DNA of 64,000 nt, taken from the NCBI GenBank assembly GCA_014925825.1, contig JACGCK010000165.1, forward strand, positions 34,227-98,226, given 5' to 3'. Made by a program: the position numbers and the translations under genes. The notes beneath the pieces were generated by a model, which worked only from the letters and a program-made list of their open reading frames with translations, did no database searches and was not told the DNA's origin. Below are positions 22,001 to 34,368 of the stretch, piece by piece; the stretch's first letter is position 1, and every line of letters starts with the position of its first letter. This stretch comes from Pholiota molesta. Its lineage: Eukaryota; Basidiomycota; Agaricomycetes; Agaricales; Strophariaceae.

Positions 22001-25000
22001 GTTGTTATGACTTCAACGTGTGCTGGCGAGTGCCTAGGAGATCTAGAGCGGACCGACGAACGAGGGAGCCGTATTGGAGAACGAGAACGTCTCGGTGATC
22101 TCGAGCGTGAACGGGTGTGCCCAGGTGAACGATCGCGACTCCGAGAACGCCTTGAAGTGTATTCGCGTGACCTAGGGCGTCGGGGCGAACGAGAGCGAGA
22201 ACGAGAGCGAGAATGGTACCTAGAAGTTGTAGGGCGATGAGAGAGCATGGGCGCCATTACTGGTTGGCCTGGAATGACATTTGCATATGGAACCGTCGAT
22301 GCATAATGAGTTCGCGGTGGAGACCTTGACCGACGCGAATGAGAACGAGAACGAGAACGGCGAGGAGAGCGACGAGAACGCTCTGTCCCGTGCTGAATTA
22401 TCTCAATAGGCCTCCGTGGTGAACGTGAATGTGAACGAGAGCGCGAACCTGAGTGTTGAATAAGTACTGGTGGTTGTCCGTATCCAGGAAACCCTACGCC
22501 TGGTAAGCCGCCAGGCTGAAGAACAACCTGCGGTTGTGTGGGAGCTTGCGTGAAGGTTGTAGGAGCCTGCGTAGGCTGAATAATGACAGGCGGAGTATGG
22601 CCGTGGTGACTGTGACTCCGACTCCGATGACGACTACGATGACTTCGAGGACTCGAAGATCTTGAGGGCATCATCATAACTCCAGGAGGTGGCATTGGCA
22701 TGGCACCAAATGGCTGTGATGGAAGAACTGTGACGCCAGGTAATTGAGGTTGTTGCATTGGCGTAGGATGGCGTCTAGATGAACGCGAGCGACTTCGACT
22801 GCGTCGTGTGTCTGTGATAATTATTGGAGCGGCTGCAGCAGGTTGTGCTGGAGGAGTATGGCGGCGGCGGCGACTGCCACTATGGCTTCTTGATCTGCTG
22901 GAGGATCTCGACGGTTGTTGAACAACAAAAGGGGGTGGATAGACACTTCCAACCATTGGGGGTATACCTGTCATTGGCATGCCAGGCATCATTGGTTGAC
23001 CAACCATTGACCCCGGAGGCATCATCATACCCCAGCCATTGATCCTGGATGCATCATACCTGCCTCGCTCATCATACCTCCCGGGCTAGGAGGCATCATA
23101 ATAGGCTGCTGGGGTTGCATCATAGGTTGCTGAGGCTGGCCAGGTTGCTGAATGATGATAGTGGGCGACCCTTGTGGTTGTGGTTGTGGTTGGGGTTGCA
23201 GGAAGACTTGCTGAGGTTGATCGGGCGGTAATTGTCCCGCATAACTTCTGGGGGACATAGACCCACCCGAAGGCGTATGAAGGCGGATCGGGAGTTGGTC
23301 GTACATCGATCCATGAGGTGTCATTGGACGATGGTAATTATCCTGCATAACAGCTGGTATCGCGCCTGCAGATGGATTTGTGATGACCAAAGGTGTAGGA
23401 CTGCTCGATCGACTACGCCGCCCACTGCTCCTGCGGAGTCTGTGGCTGCGTCTGCTGGGACTTCGGCTAGTTCGATGAGTGCTCGACCTTCGCCTACTCT
23501 GACTACGACTACTCGGCCTACTGCGTCGACTGCGACTATGTCTGCTTGGCGATCGCGATCTGCCCGTACTTTCGCTTCTAGAACTAGATGGGCTGGGTGG
23601 ATGCTGGTGCACATCATGTCCCATGTTTGCATATCTCGGCGGGACGTGCAATGGTCGGCTGGTGCGAGGCGACCCCGTAGTCGGGCTAGACATTTCTGGA
23701 GGCACAAATGGTTCTTGGCGCGGAGTGTAGGCTCGGTGCGAAGACATGGCTGGCATTGGGCCAGGTACAGGACCATAGCCTTCATTGGGAATGAACGGCG
23801 CCCCTCCTCCTCCTCCTCCTCCAGGAATTATGAAAGTGGGCCCAGGTTGCATGGTAGGTATAACAGGAGCGAAGTTGGGAGGGGGGGTCCGGTGAACATT
23901 GGGAATCACTGGAGGAATCACTGGTTGATGGGAGAATGGCTGGAACGTATGCGGCAGTCCACCATAAGGCTGAGGCATTTGAGGTCCTTGGCCGGGTAGA
24001 TGAATAATTTCAGTGCTCATATCTGAACTCGAAGACTCGTCCGACGGGGGTCGACGTCCTACATCAGAAAATCAGTAAAGTTATCTATGTTGAGCCACAG
24101 AACAAAATACCTCGGACTTGCATGCCACGCAGGTCATTGCTTAGCTGGTCTACTCGAGCAACCACCCCACGTATCTCAGATTGGCGATCATGCACATCTC
24201 TTTCCAGCCATTCATTGAGGCCTCTCATATATCGCATCAACTCGCGCTGTTGTTCAACAGTTGCAAGCTGAGCAAGTCGATTTTCCTGGAGACGACGTTA
24301 GGCTGAATAAATATTAGGAATAAATATACGTACTCTAAGAATTTCCATTAGTGAATCAAACAAAGGAGGGAGTTGTACAACAGTCTAATTCAAAGTTTAG
24401 ATTATGTAAATCACGCATAAGCTGCAAATAACTCACAGGTCCGGGAGGCATAGGTACATAGGTTGGCGCTTGCGATGTAACCGGAGGAGCACCCGAGCTA
24501 GGAGGTGTAGGTTCTGCAGCAGGCGCGGCAGGCTAAAAGAAAATGTCAGAGATGTATTAAATTATAGGAAGTATACTTACGCGCTGCGGCCGTCTTGAGT
24601 CGTGCCGGCCCGGTCGATACCAGCTGGGGTTTTGACGTGCCTCATCTTCGCCAAGGTTAGGAGGTGCCGTTGGAGCTCGTATGGAAGAACCGTAAAGGCC
24701 CCCAGGAGGCTGAATTGAACTCGATTAGATGTTATATATACGTTCATCAAAAAATGCTTACAAGAATTGGTTCCGGTAGTGGTCCTGGGAACCTCTGTCT
24801 TTCCGAAGGTGGTGGTGCTGGACGTGGCTCATCGCGCTGGTCGCGCGGGTCGCGCTGGTCGCGCAATTCTCCTCTTTGGTCACGAAGGGTTTGTTGTGGT
24901 TGCGGCACATGAAGAGGTGATTGTAGATTTTGAATTGATTCTGCATCCCAATCCGGCGGTCCTTGCTGCCGTGACCTTCCCTGTCGTCGGCGTGGAGGTA

Positions 25001-28000
25001 GTGGAAGATATGGCGGTATGGGTACTGTTATAGGGCGTGCAGGTAACGTATCCATTGAGACAGGACTGGTGCTTCTTATCCTTTCCCCTCGATCTGCTGG
25101 CTGGTACGTAAATGGTACTACGCGAGGAGGCGCCAGCGGTGCCGTTGGTGAAAGATTGTCTGAAGACAAGATGTCTTCGAGTTGTTGGACCATTGTCGGG
25201 CCAGTCCGAGCAGTCATTGGCGTTGGCATATGAGGGATATCTGGGGGTAAGGCCATGTCATTCAAAATGCGCGCTAAGCGTTCCAAGGAATCGTCGGATT
25301 CGGATATCGATTCAGTTCGAGTCGAAACAGGCGGTGCTTCGGAATATACATCAGCTCCTCTGGGATGACCTTGCGCGAGAAGGGTCTGGATGAGCTCTTC
25401 AATATGGCGCAAGCGATCCGCTAGCTCCGATGTGTGGTCTTCGGGTTGTGGAGGAGGTGGAATTTCGCGCCTCTGCAGAGCATCAATGGCTTCCTGGGTG
25501 GAGTCTTGACCTTGGGCTAGTGATTGCAATTGATCCTGAATGGCGCGCAGAGACTGTTCAAGAATATCCGGGGGCTGCTGTGGCCTGGCAGTCCTCTCAG
25601 AAGCATCGCTCACTTCTGATATCGAAGAGGATGACTCCATAGAGGAGCTGCTGTCGTCGTCTGGACTCGATGAAGAGGATTCCTCGTAAATAGTGGCCGG
25701 CCGCCATGCCTGGGGAGATAGGTAAGACTCCTCTTGTTCGATTTCATCGAATATATAGTCGTCCGAGTGGTGAGAAGAGAGGAAAGACACTCCGCTTGCG
25801 TTGCTAGTCGACCGACTGACAGAAGCCGCGCGATCAGAAAGGACGATGTCAACGATTTGGGGGCCTGGAGGGCGCAACGAAGATATTTCGCTGCTGCTTC
25901 CGACGCCCTGGTCAGTGACTTGAACATGCTGAGGTTCTGGTGCTGGGACTTCCATTACAACGACAGGAGCCGGAGTCGGAGTCGGAGCCGGAGCCGGAGC
26001 CTGCGGGCGATGCAAGAAATCGGCTAGATCGCGAAGCTCGTCTCTTAGCGCTCTGACGTTCTCAGCAATCTCTTGATGTTCCATCCCTCTCGCCTGATCA
26101 TACGTCTGAAGCTCATCCGCCAACCTGTCGATATCCCGTGTAATGTCTCTCTCGATGATAGTGCTGATCGATGGTACCGTCCGCAAGCTCGACTGCTCCG
26201 TGTCTCCACTTCCATGCGGAGTGGTCATGCTGACTGCCAGGGATGCTTCTGGCGTAGAACCAATACTATCTCTCAGGCTCAGAACAGGAGGCGGCTGCAT
26301 ACTTGAATGTTAACAACATAGAATATAATGGAATAGATAAAAACTCACAGAAGACGACGGAAGAGAGCTTAGGAGCGATGGCTCTGTTGACGGAGAAGGC
26401 GGCGCCACGGACTCTGGTGCTGACACAGGCTCAGGCTCAGGCTCTGCCTCCGGTTCAGGCTCGAACTCGGAATAATCGACGATGGAACGCGAGTCGAAGA
26501 TAGAGGACCTCAACGATGACTGCGACATGTACGACATCGTCGAATACGTCGAAAGCGTTCTTCCTAGCGAACTCGACGACTCGGACGTGAACGACAGACT
26601 CGTGGGCGTCTCCACGTCCGACGCAGACGATATCGACGCAGGCAGCGCCGGCACAGGCGTCAGAGGTTGGAGCGGCGAGTGCGGAGCGGCTGTCGTCGGC
26701 GTGTATATCGACGCTGGGATAGTGCTCATCCGACCAATCGACGAGGGCGATCCAGTGGGTCTGAAGAAAGAAGTCTCGAAAGAATTAATAGCCTCACCCT
26801 CATCCTGCAGCGCGAGCGAATGCGTAGAGGGAGACGGATGGAGAACGGACGACTCGTACGAATTATCTGTCATTGCGACCTCTACAAGCGGCATAGGTGC
26901 GGCGAGTGATGATGAGGATTGGCTAAAGGTGGACAAATCTTCCGAAGTCGAAATGGACGATTCCGTGATAGAGCTTGACTGCACTGTTGTCTGCTGAATG
27001 ACCGGCGTCGAAGGAGGGAGCGTCGAGGCTGTCGAGGGCGATAGCATCGCAATAGAGGTGGGCGTGACAATCGACGTGGAACCCAATGTCGACAAAGGAA
27101 GTGTCGACAACAAGCTCACGCTGACGCTTTCCTCTTCCTCCTCGTCCTCCGTCGAAGGAGCTGGCATATGCAACGAGGTCGGCGTCTGCACATCCCGCTC
27201 ATCAATCGAGCTCTCCAACCGCGACGGCCCTGGCGACAACGACAGCGACAGAGGAGGCAATGGCGGCAGCGCCCGCGATTCAGGCGAGGACACCGAAGGC
27301 GCTACCGAGCGCGCCTCAGAGGCTGGCCGCGACGGCGGAAGCGACGGCAGCAGCGACTCCGGAGGAGATGCTGGCAAGGGCGGTAAAACTGCCTCATGTT
27401 CAGAAGGCGATCGCGTTGGCAAAAGCGACTCGCGCGGAGACGGAAGCGACGGGTATACAGTCGGCGTCCTCGACTCTTGCAATGACGGCAGCAGCGACTC
27501 GGGCCCAGAGGGCAAGGATGGCGGAGACGGTGGCAGAGGATGCTGCAATGGATCTACAGGTATGATTGGTACGATTGGTATGATTGGTACGATTGGTATG
27601 ATCGGCACGATGGGAAGCTCTTGCGGCGGCGGCGGCAGTACAGAAGGCGGCGCAGACGGCGGAAGAGGTATTTCCTCAGGCAGCAGCTCCGACAACACCG
27701 ACGGCGACCTGATCGACGGCACGACCGAAGGCACCACCACGATACTGCGCTCCTCCGCGTCCCTCTCAGGCTCGTCCCAAAGCCTGAGCGACGAGATCGT
27801 GGGCGTGCTGACCTCGGAGGGGATGTATCCAATATCCTCGTCATCGAACACATGGGCCGTAGCATAGACCGACGGCTCTGAAGGCTCCGAGGCAGTCTTG
27901 TACTCGGTCTCCATCCCAGGCTCGGACGCGGTCCTATAATCCGTCGAGACCGACTCTGCTGTGATGTACTCGTCCGAGCCAGGAATGGATGGGAAGGACT

Positions 28001-31000
28001 CAAATGAGGTGATGGACGCCCGATCGGAGACGATGACTTCTGCAGTGGCATATTCGGTGCTCCCTTGCGATGCAGTAACAAACTTCTCCGACGCGACCTC
28101 CGAAAGGGTGTCCGAGCCATACGAAAAGGGCGTGGCGGTCTCCGACTCGGACGTCGTTATCCTCGTAAAGTCGGTCAGGTCAGACGACGGGCAAATATCG
28201 TACCCAGTCTCGCTCGACGAGATCGGCGTCTCGCCTGTCCGGATATCGCTGCTCGACGTCGTGCTGTCGACGACATTGCTCTCCGCCTGCAACGTATAAC
28301 TGCCGCTTCCAGGCGTGTAGCTCCCACTCGGCGTGTAACTCCCGCTCCCAGTATACTCCCCACTCCCCGTATAACTCCCAGTCCCACCACTCCTGCTCCT
28401 GCTATCCTCACTCCTTGTCCTCTCGCTTCCCGTATAGCTGCCCGTATAACTCCCCGTCGGCGTCCGGCTGCGATGATCCAAATAACTCTCCGACTCAGAA
28501 TACCGCCCGCTTCCAGTCAACGACGCCGAGTGCCCGCTGTCCGGCGTATACACGTAGCTGCCCGTCGGTGTCTGCGCGCCATCCGGATCCATCTCCTCGC
28601 TCGGCTCTCTCGAGTCCGAATCGCGCTCCGACCCCGACTGCGACTGCGACGCGTCCGTCTGGTATCCGGACGTATACGACCTTAGGCTCGCCGCGCCGCG
28701 CCGCCGGATCTCCTGCGCGCGCGACAGCGTCGACGGCGAGTCCGCGAACGACACCTCCGAGTCGCCGGTCACACTGCCGGACCCGCTCCTGGTATACGAC
28801 CCGGAATCGCTGAGCCGGTACGTCGAGGTCAGCACCGTCGACGAAGGCGCGAGCTGGGTAATGGACGTCGCGGGCGTCTGTCCACTAGTAAAGCTCGTCA
28901 CGCCCGTTCCGGTCATCGTCCTCGGCACGCCAGTCGACGTCAACGACGTGCGTGAAAAGTAGGTCGAGGACCGGTCCGATCCAGCGCTGAAGAAATGCTC
29001 GTCCGACACCTCCGAGCGCGCACGATCGCTGCCCCGCCCCGTGCTCGGCGGCGGCGTGACGAAGATGGTCCTGCCCAGCGACGAGCCGCTCGAAATCGTC
29101 ACCGGCGACGCCCCGAACCCGAACAAGCCCCCTCCTCTCGCTCTCTGCACCGCGCTCTTAAACTCCTCGTCCAGATCGGTCATCGAGCCCGTCCTCCGGA
29201 GCAACGAGTTGCCTCGAGTCGGCGTGATGACCCTCGCATCGCCAGGATAGACGTACTCCTGGTTCTGTATGACGATATCGTCAACCGTGCGCGAGTGGTG
29301 CGAGGAGACCGAGAAGAAGGATGACTGGCGCGAGAGCGGGCTTCCCACGCCCGAGGTGGTCGAAACGAAGTCGGAGATATCAGGAAGGGAGCTGAGTGGC
29401 GGCACAAAGACAGTGGAGCGCGAGCCTGTGGAGACGCTGCTGGCACTGCTGTCCATCGAGAGGATGGTGCGGATGGAGCCCGTTGGCGAGCGGGTTACCG
29501 AGACAGAGTCGGGAACTGCGACTGGCCTATTAACCGTATCCCTAATCACATAACCATCTGATTGAGTACACTATTCATCCGGAGAAAACAAATCACATAC
29601 CAAAGCCTGTTCACCCACTTCTGCCTCTCCAGCAAGCTTTCAGCAGCCAATCTCTCCACACCATCCGCATACAACATATGGAAAGGCACCAGCATCTCCA
29701 TCAACGGCTGCGCATTCACTTCGCCGCTCTGCTGCCTAGCAGCAATCGTGCCCACGTCCTCGCGCGCGCTCGGGTGCGTTGGTGAGGGCATTGACTGGAC
29801 GCTGGTGCAGTTGAGGAGATCCAGGGCAACGATGCCGCGCCCGCCGCCGGGTGAGAGCCACGACAACAGGAGCATATGCGGATAAAGGAGCGCCTGGCAG
29901 CGCTGCCAGCGGTATGGCGGCGAAGCATGGACGTTGAGGTACCATAGTAGACCAATGTGAATTGGCTAGCACAAGGAAATAATGAGCATGTGGAATCCAT
30001 ATCGTAACGAACGACACTTACCGGTTCTGAGCTTTGTGCATAGTTACTAATCTCGTTCATATCCAAGCCAGGCGGGAAGACGCCACTCCTCCCACTCCTA
30101 ATGCTCGCATTATCGGGCACATCCCGCGATACAGGGCGCACCGGCGTCGTGATCTGCGGCCCACTGACCGCCCTCGCCTCCCGCAGCCGCGCGCGCGCGC
30201 CTTCAACACGGCGCCGGATGCCCGAGAGGCCGTCGTTCTCCGTGTCGCGCCCATACGGGGGCGATACCGAGGTCACCGACCCAAGCGGCGACTTTTCATC
30301 CTGCCTTGGCGACGCCGGCGTGCGCTCCTTCCACAACGCGACGATATTCCTCACGGACGCCAGCGGAGATCTGGGCGACGTCTGCGGGCGGCGTAGGCCA
30401 CTATTCGGCGTGACCGATGTGCGTGTAAGTGTGTCGGATTCATAGGTCCTCGAGTCAGTATAGGTCCTAGTGTCAGCGGTATATGTCCTGGTGTCGGTAG
30501 TATAGGTCCTGGTGTCGGTAGGTGTGGTATACGATTCTCCCACGGTATAAGAAGGTGTAGCAGTGTAGGATGGCGTAGTATAGGAGGGTGTGGTATAGGA
30601 TGCACTGGTATGGGTAGCTGTGCGCGGGCCGCTGGGAGTCGTCGAACGCGCCCCACTGGTCGTTGTCCTTGGCAGAGGCGGGGAAAGCAAGCTCGATCGT
30701 ACATCTGATCCGGTATAGGACCCCGTGGACCCTGTTCCTGATTTAGACGGGGAAGAGGGCCGCGAACCTGGCCCGTATCCTGTCGTGGTGGAGAGTCCTG
30801 TGCCAAACATAGGACTGGACGGCCTATATCCTGGCGTGGAGGCTGCGCGAGAATGACTTCCGCCGGTGGGACTTTGAGATTCGAAGACTGCTCTCAACTC
30901 GCTGAGACGGCCGGGCGGCGGCAATGTTCGATCAGAGCTGGGGTCGGTGGACGTACGCGCGTGAGATGGAATCCCTCCTCCCAAGAGTGCTGATCGACGG

Positions 31001-31557
31001 AGAGTATCAGGCGTAGAAAGCCCAACGCGCGTGACATTGGCTGTTGAGAACGCTGCTGATGTTGGACGCGACTCTTCGGTTCTCTCCGAGATTCTGGTTA
31101 GGCGCCGTAAGGGGTCAACAGGATGGGCTGGTGGAGAACGTGGGGAGAAGGTAGGAAGGTTGACATATGAAGGAGAGCCAGAATAGGTGCCCGAGTACGT
31201 GAAGGTGCCCGTAGCAGATGAAAAGGTGGGACCAGGCGAGCGGGAGCCAGAGCCATGGGACCAGTCCCGTTCGTCATCGATGTTGGTGAGGGTAGCGTCC
31301 ACCTCGTCCAGAGAGTTGTCGTCGGTGTACATGTCGTCGTCCGAGGGCGAAGGCGAGACGAGCAGCCGACGTGTGTTCGCAGCTGAATCCTCGCCATCTG
31401 AAGAGAAACGTTGCGTATCTAATACAAGTTAGCAGTCAGTTTAGAGTAAGGGCAACTGCTGACCTGTGTAGGAATATCTTGAAGTGGGAGAAAAGGTGTC
31501 GGTATAGGTCGTGGTCCCCTCGCGAGGAGACCAGATGTCTGAGGGATTGCTGCTCAT
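19062..31557 (-). CDS. Giant PH-domain, Ser/Arg-rich, coiled-coil protein
   Basis: The gene has 18 exons, about 11.58 kb coding and 3,860 residues. Exons: 31557-31464, 31418-30022, 29965-29601, 29541-26349, 26294-24762, 24709-24581, 24532-24437, 24384-24334, 24285-24111, 24058-23060, 22967-21324, 21275-20076, 20025-19951, 19892-19801, 19746-19652, 19602-19537, 19486-19240 and 19186-19062. All junctions but one agree in phase. From about residue 495 a PH-like domain reads GLLWYLNVHASPPYRWQRC, LLLSWLSPGGG and ERQKWVNRLWDTV. Ser/Thr/Pro tracts with YT, SGSYT and PIVPII repeats follow, then acidic/proline-rich sequence, an SR-rich region (about 21.5-24.0 kb) and a long Glu/Arg coiled coil (about 20.0-20.9 kb). 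The C-terminal motif is RRALQHEIGDLLCMKSKYG. Exon 17 needs a one-base correction in a C-run near 19470. No function is known to me. A PH domain suggests membrane or phosphoinositide contact. The gene could be annotated as two, but nothing resembling an intergenic gap is present. Confidence 0.75.
21500..22460 (-). repeat. Arg-Ser dipeptide-rich coding region
   Basis: Within the giant gene, dense RS/SR runs (SRSRSRSPRR-like) are coded by repeated CGT/CGA-TCT/TCA. A second, smaller RS block lies at about 23400-23560. Such composition is typical of SR-type splicing or condensate proteins, so nuclear speckle-like behaviour is only an inference. Confidence 0.7.
27557..27620 (-). repeat. PIVPII coding tandem repeat
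   Basis: A near-perfect repeat of about 18 nt (ATTGGTACGATTGGTATG on the plus strand) codes an alternating Pro-Ile/Val tract in exon 4 of the giant gene. It is likely to vary in length between strains. Confidence 0.7.
30425..30620 (-). repeat. YTTPS / DTRTYT coding repeats
   Basis: Degenerate 15-27 nt units code TYTTDTRTYTADTRTYT and YTTPSYTTPSYT in exon 2 of the giant gene. A related SGSYT-rich block is at about 28305-28450. Confidence 0.65.
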
Positions 31558-32162
31558 GAATCAGAGAGGAACGGACAGCATAGCGCAGACGGAAATGTTG
31601 TTGAATCCCGGTACACAAAGAATGACTGCACACCCCACACTTTAGGGTAGGCTCTATCGCGTGCGCGACACAGCACGTGAGAGCCACCCTGGCCCAATTT
31701 GGACTTTCGTTCTAACTTCTTTCACTCCGACATGAAGATTTCTGCTCTGAATCGCAACACTGGATAACCTGCTACTGATCATGAGTACAACTCTTTTCCT
31801 TGGGCTCCGTTCGAATGCGGACCGAACTTCCAACTGTGCCGCATTCGATCCCTCGAATACGTCCCGCGATGCACTACTTCATGACGACACTATGCACTGG
31901 AAAGCCTCGCTGATCATTTCGTTATATTCGATATCTTGGACACTAGTGAATTATATCATCCCCTAGTGGGCTAAAAGTAACAAGGATCGATACGGTGAAT
32001 ATTAAAAGTATGTAATTGGTATATTGTCCCAAATTCCCAAGAAAATTATGCCCTCTCAACTTGAAGAGACCAACGAAACAACCTCTTCTTCCCTCCCAAA
32101 ATCCTCGATCATTACCACACATTCTCCGGATCTCAGACTCGTTCGCCACCCAACTCTAACGT
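31558..32162. promoter_or_regulatory. Upstream region of the giant gene
   Basis: This is about 600 bp between the giant gene start and the 3' end of the DUF2156 gene, both on the minus strand. No clear TATA box or other gene was seen. Confidence 0.35.
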
Positions 32163-33593
32163 CTACTTCCTCAACACACTCAGCAACGCATTGACTCCTT
32201 CTAAACCGAAGCCATTTGGCGGATAGCAAACATACATCGGATCCGCCTCCGAGTCGAATTTACTCTGCAAGCACAAACCGTTAGCCTTGCCCCCAGATTT
32301 GATGTAAAAATGTAATGAAATACTCACGCGAAACTCTCCTCGTTGGATCAGCTTGGCCGTAGAGGCGACTTTCTTGTACGTCTTGCTCAGCGCCTTCACC
32401 TTCCACCCACCGAGGTTCCTGACGGGCTGGAACTCTGACGACGCACTAATCCCAAAAGTGACAGTGACTCTGTCCTCATCGCGTATGGGGGTCTTGGAAT
32501 GCTGGGGGGCTTTGTTCTGTTCTTGACTTGCGGACGAGTTGGGGGCGCTGGTCCCGTTGGAGGCCGTGCCGGGGGGCGCTTCTTCCTCTTCGGTGATGCC
32601 TGTGCTGCTGATGCTGCTGGCGGCAAGAGATACCTCGTCGGCCTCCGTTGCCGTTCTACCATTCAAGTTCGTAACGGCGCTTATAGGTGCTTTGTCTATA
32701 TTCTCGTGCGCGGGGTGGGGTATCTTCTTTCCAGTCGCTCTAGCTTCTTCCTCTTCTTCGTACAGGTCTTTCAAAGCGGTATAGATGAGCGCCTCGGATG
32801 TTCCTTTCGGCGCTTTGGGGAACGAGACAGCGTTCTTGATCTGCCACGACGTCGCTTGAATTGGGGTGAGAATGAGGATGCCAACAGGCTTTACGGGAAC
32901 GGTCAGACATTTGGAAATTAAGGATAGCGAAAAACCAAATCGCACCTCGTCTCCTTGTTTTGCGAGCCAATATCTTCTATGCTCCGAATCTAGCCAAGGC
33001 ACCATCGACGTCGACGCGATCTGCACACCACCCCTATGGTCTTTCCAGTCTTTGATGCCCTGTTCCACCTTACGCTTGTCCTCCTCCGTCCAATCGCTCG
33101 ACCGCATTTCCTTCACCGTCACCCTATACTTCTCCGCCCTTCCGAGGTTCTTCTTCAGGTCCTTAATGACCTTCTGCCCCTCCTTCCCCTTCGACTCCGG
33201 GGACATCAGATCAATAACATGCGCAGGGTCCACCACATCCTCATAGATGCACGACACCGTCGCCCACCCGAACTCGGGGCCCCCCAGCACCTCCTCGAGC
33301 TCCCAGTCCACGCACGCCCACACGGGGCGCCGCCCCTGCGCCTCGCAGAACCGCACGAACTGCCGCGCGACGGGCAGCAGCGCGGCGCTGTCCGACACGA
33401 GCGGGTTGCCCCACGCGAAGATGTACGGCTCCTTCTCCATGTACCCCTGCACGGGGGTGAAGGACGACTCCGGGACGGGCTCGGGCGGGCTCCAGAGCTT
33501 GTACCGCGAGAGCTCGAGCCACGCCGTGGCGCTGGAGGAGCCGTATTTGGCGACGAGGTCAGCGATGTCGGCCTTGTTTGGTGGTGCTGTCAT
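32163..33593 (-). CDS. Free-standing DUF2156 aminoacyl-transferase-like protein
   Basis: The protein is 436 residues if two introns (32945-32889, 57 nt; 32327-32265, 63 nt) are removed. Both introns are multiples of three without stops, so an unspliced frame also exists. The start is the ATG at 33593 (MTAPPNKADIADLVAKYG); the open frame further upstream has no ATG. Blocks in order are TAWLELSRYKLW, GYMEKEPYIFAWGNPLV, RRPVWACVDWELEEVL, KDLKKNLGRAEKYRV, RGGVQIASTSMVPW, PVGILILTPI, RVTVTFGISA and GEFRSKFDSEADPMYVCYP. These fit the DUF2156 (phosphatidylglycerol lysyltransferase C-terminal, GNAT-like) domain. In fungi such proteins, fused or not to a tRNA synthetase, transfer amino acids from aminoacyl-tRNA to sterols (ErdS, ErgS). 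The free-standing form fits the glycine-transferring ErgS type best, by inference. Confidence 0.75.
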   Translation of the reverse strand: MTAPPNKADIADLVAKYGSSSATAWLELSRYKLWSPPEPVPESSFTPVQGYMEKEPYIFAWGNPLVSDSAALLPVARQFVRFCEAQGRRPVWACVDWELEEVLGGPEFGWATVSCIYEDVVDPAHVIDLMSPESKGKEGQKVIKDLKKNLGRAEKYRVTVKEMRSSDWTEEDKRKVEQGIKDWKDHRGGVQIASTSMVPWLDSEHRRYWLAKQGDEVRFGFSLSLISKCLTVPVKPVGILILTPIQATSWQIKNAVSFPKAPKGTSEALIYTALKDLYEEEEEARATGKKIPHPAHENIDKAPISAVTNLNGRTATEADEVSLAASSISSTGITEEEEAPPGTASNGTSAPNSSASQEQNKAPQHSKTPIRDEDRVTVTFGISASSEFQPVRNLGGWKVKALSKTYKKVASTAKLIQRGEFRVSISLHFYIKSGGKANGLCLQSKFDSEADPMYVCYPPNGFGLEGVNALLSVLRK

Positions 33594-34368
33594 TGGCGTA
33601 TGGAAATAGTATAGATGTTTGGATGTTGTTAATTCTGCCAAGAGGCTTTGCGAGGTTTTAAAGGATGGGCGGGTGACGTCATTGGAGTTGGGCTTGGTTT
33701 TTGCAGCTGGAGGCAGCTGGAGGTTTACGCAGAATCCAGATCTTCGCCGTCACTAATGACAATCTCGAGGACGTTGAGAGCGATTGGAAGTTGGAGCTTC
33801 CGTCTTCTCTCATGATGGGGACGAAGCGTTCTAATATGAGGGGTAGGTGACATCATGCTGAGCCACCTGAGCAGGATTGACAGCGGGCTCGTTTCCTGCG
33901 CTCATGATGCAAAGAAACAGAGAGAAATTTCCTCAAAGTCGAGATCTCCTTGGCAAACAAATGTCTGTTAAGTAGGCTTGGCACCGTCTGGCCACGCATA
34001 ATCCGAAGCGTACAAGGATAGACACAGGCGCGTGCAGGTTCGATCGCCCGTTCGATCGTTGGACTCCTACTCTATGTAGTAACTTTTCCACATACATAAC
34101 GCCATTCTCATAAGTCGGCCAACTATCTGGTCAACCGAGGAGAAGCATTAGTACTTGCAAAACAATGAGACCTTAATGTTAAGCAGATAGCTAGCTACAA
34201 CTTCAAAAACCGCTCAGCGATCATATTTGTTCGACCGAAGGTGGTACCCAATCATAGTGATCAATTTTGGTCTAAACTTTGGTCTAAGGGTATCTAAATA
34301 CTGTACAGAGAGAGGAAAAAAATGCTGGTAATGGATATTCATGATTGTCGAACCTTCTATCCAACACT
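33594..34368. promoter_or_regulatory. Upstream region of the DUF2156 gene
   Basis: This is 775 bp between two minus-strand genes. No gene was recognised. The half near 33594 presumably holds the DUF2156 promoter. Confidence 0.35.

Noticed and set aside
21286..23042. Two separate minus-strand genes meeting at 23025
   Set aside because: The apparent stop at 23025 lies in a GT-AG intron (23059-22968) that joins the two frames in phase, so one gene is simpler.
26482..29550. Several plus-strand frames of 100-290 codons rich in Gly, Asp, Ser and Arg
   Set aside because: These are antisense shadows of the biased codons of giant-gene exon 4.
34020..34080. GGTTCGATCG-type sequence resembling a tRNA T-loop
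   Set aside because: No acceptor stem, D-arm or anticodon arm could be folded around it.
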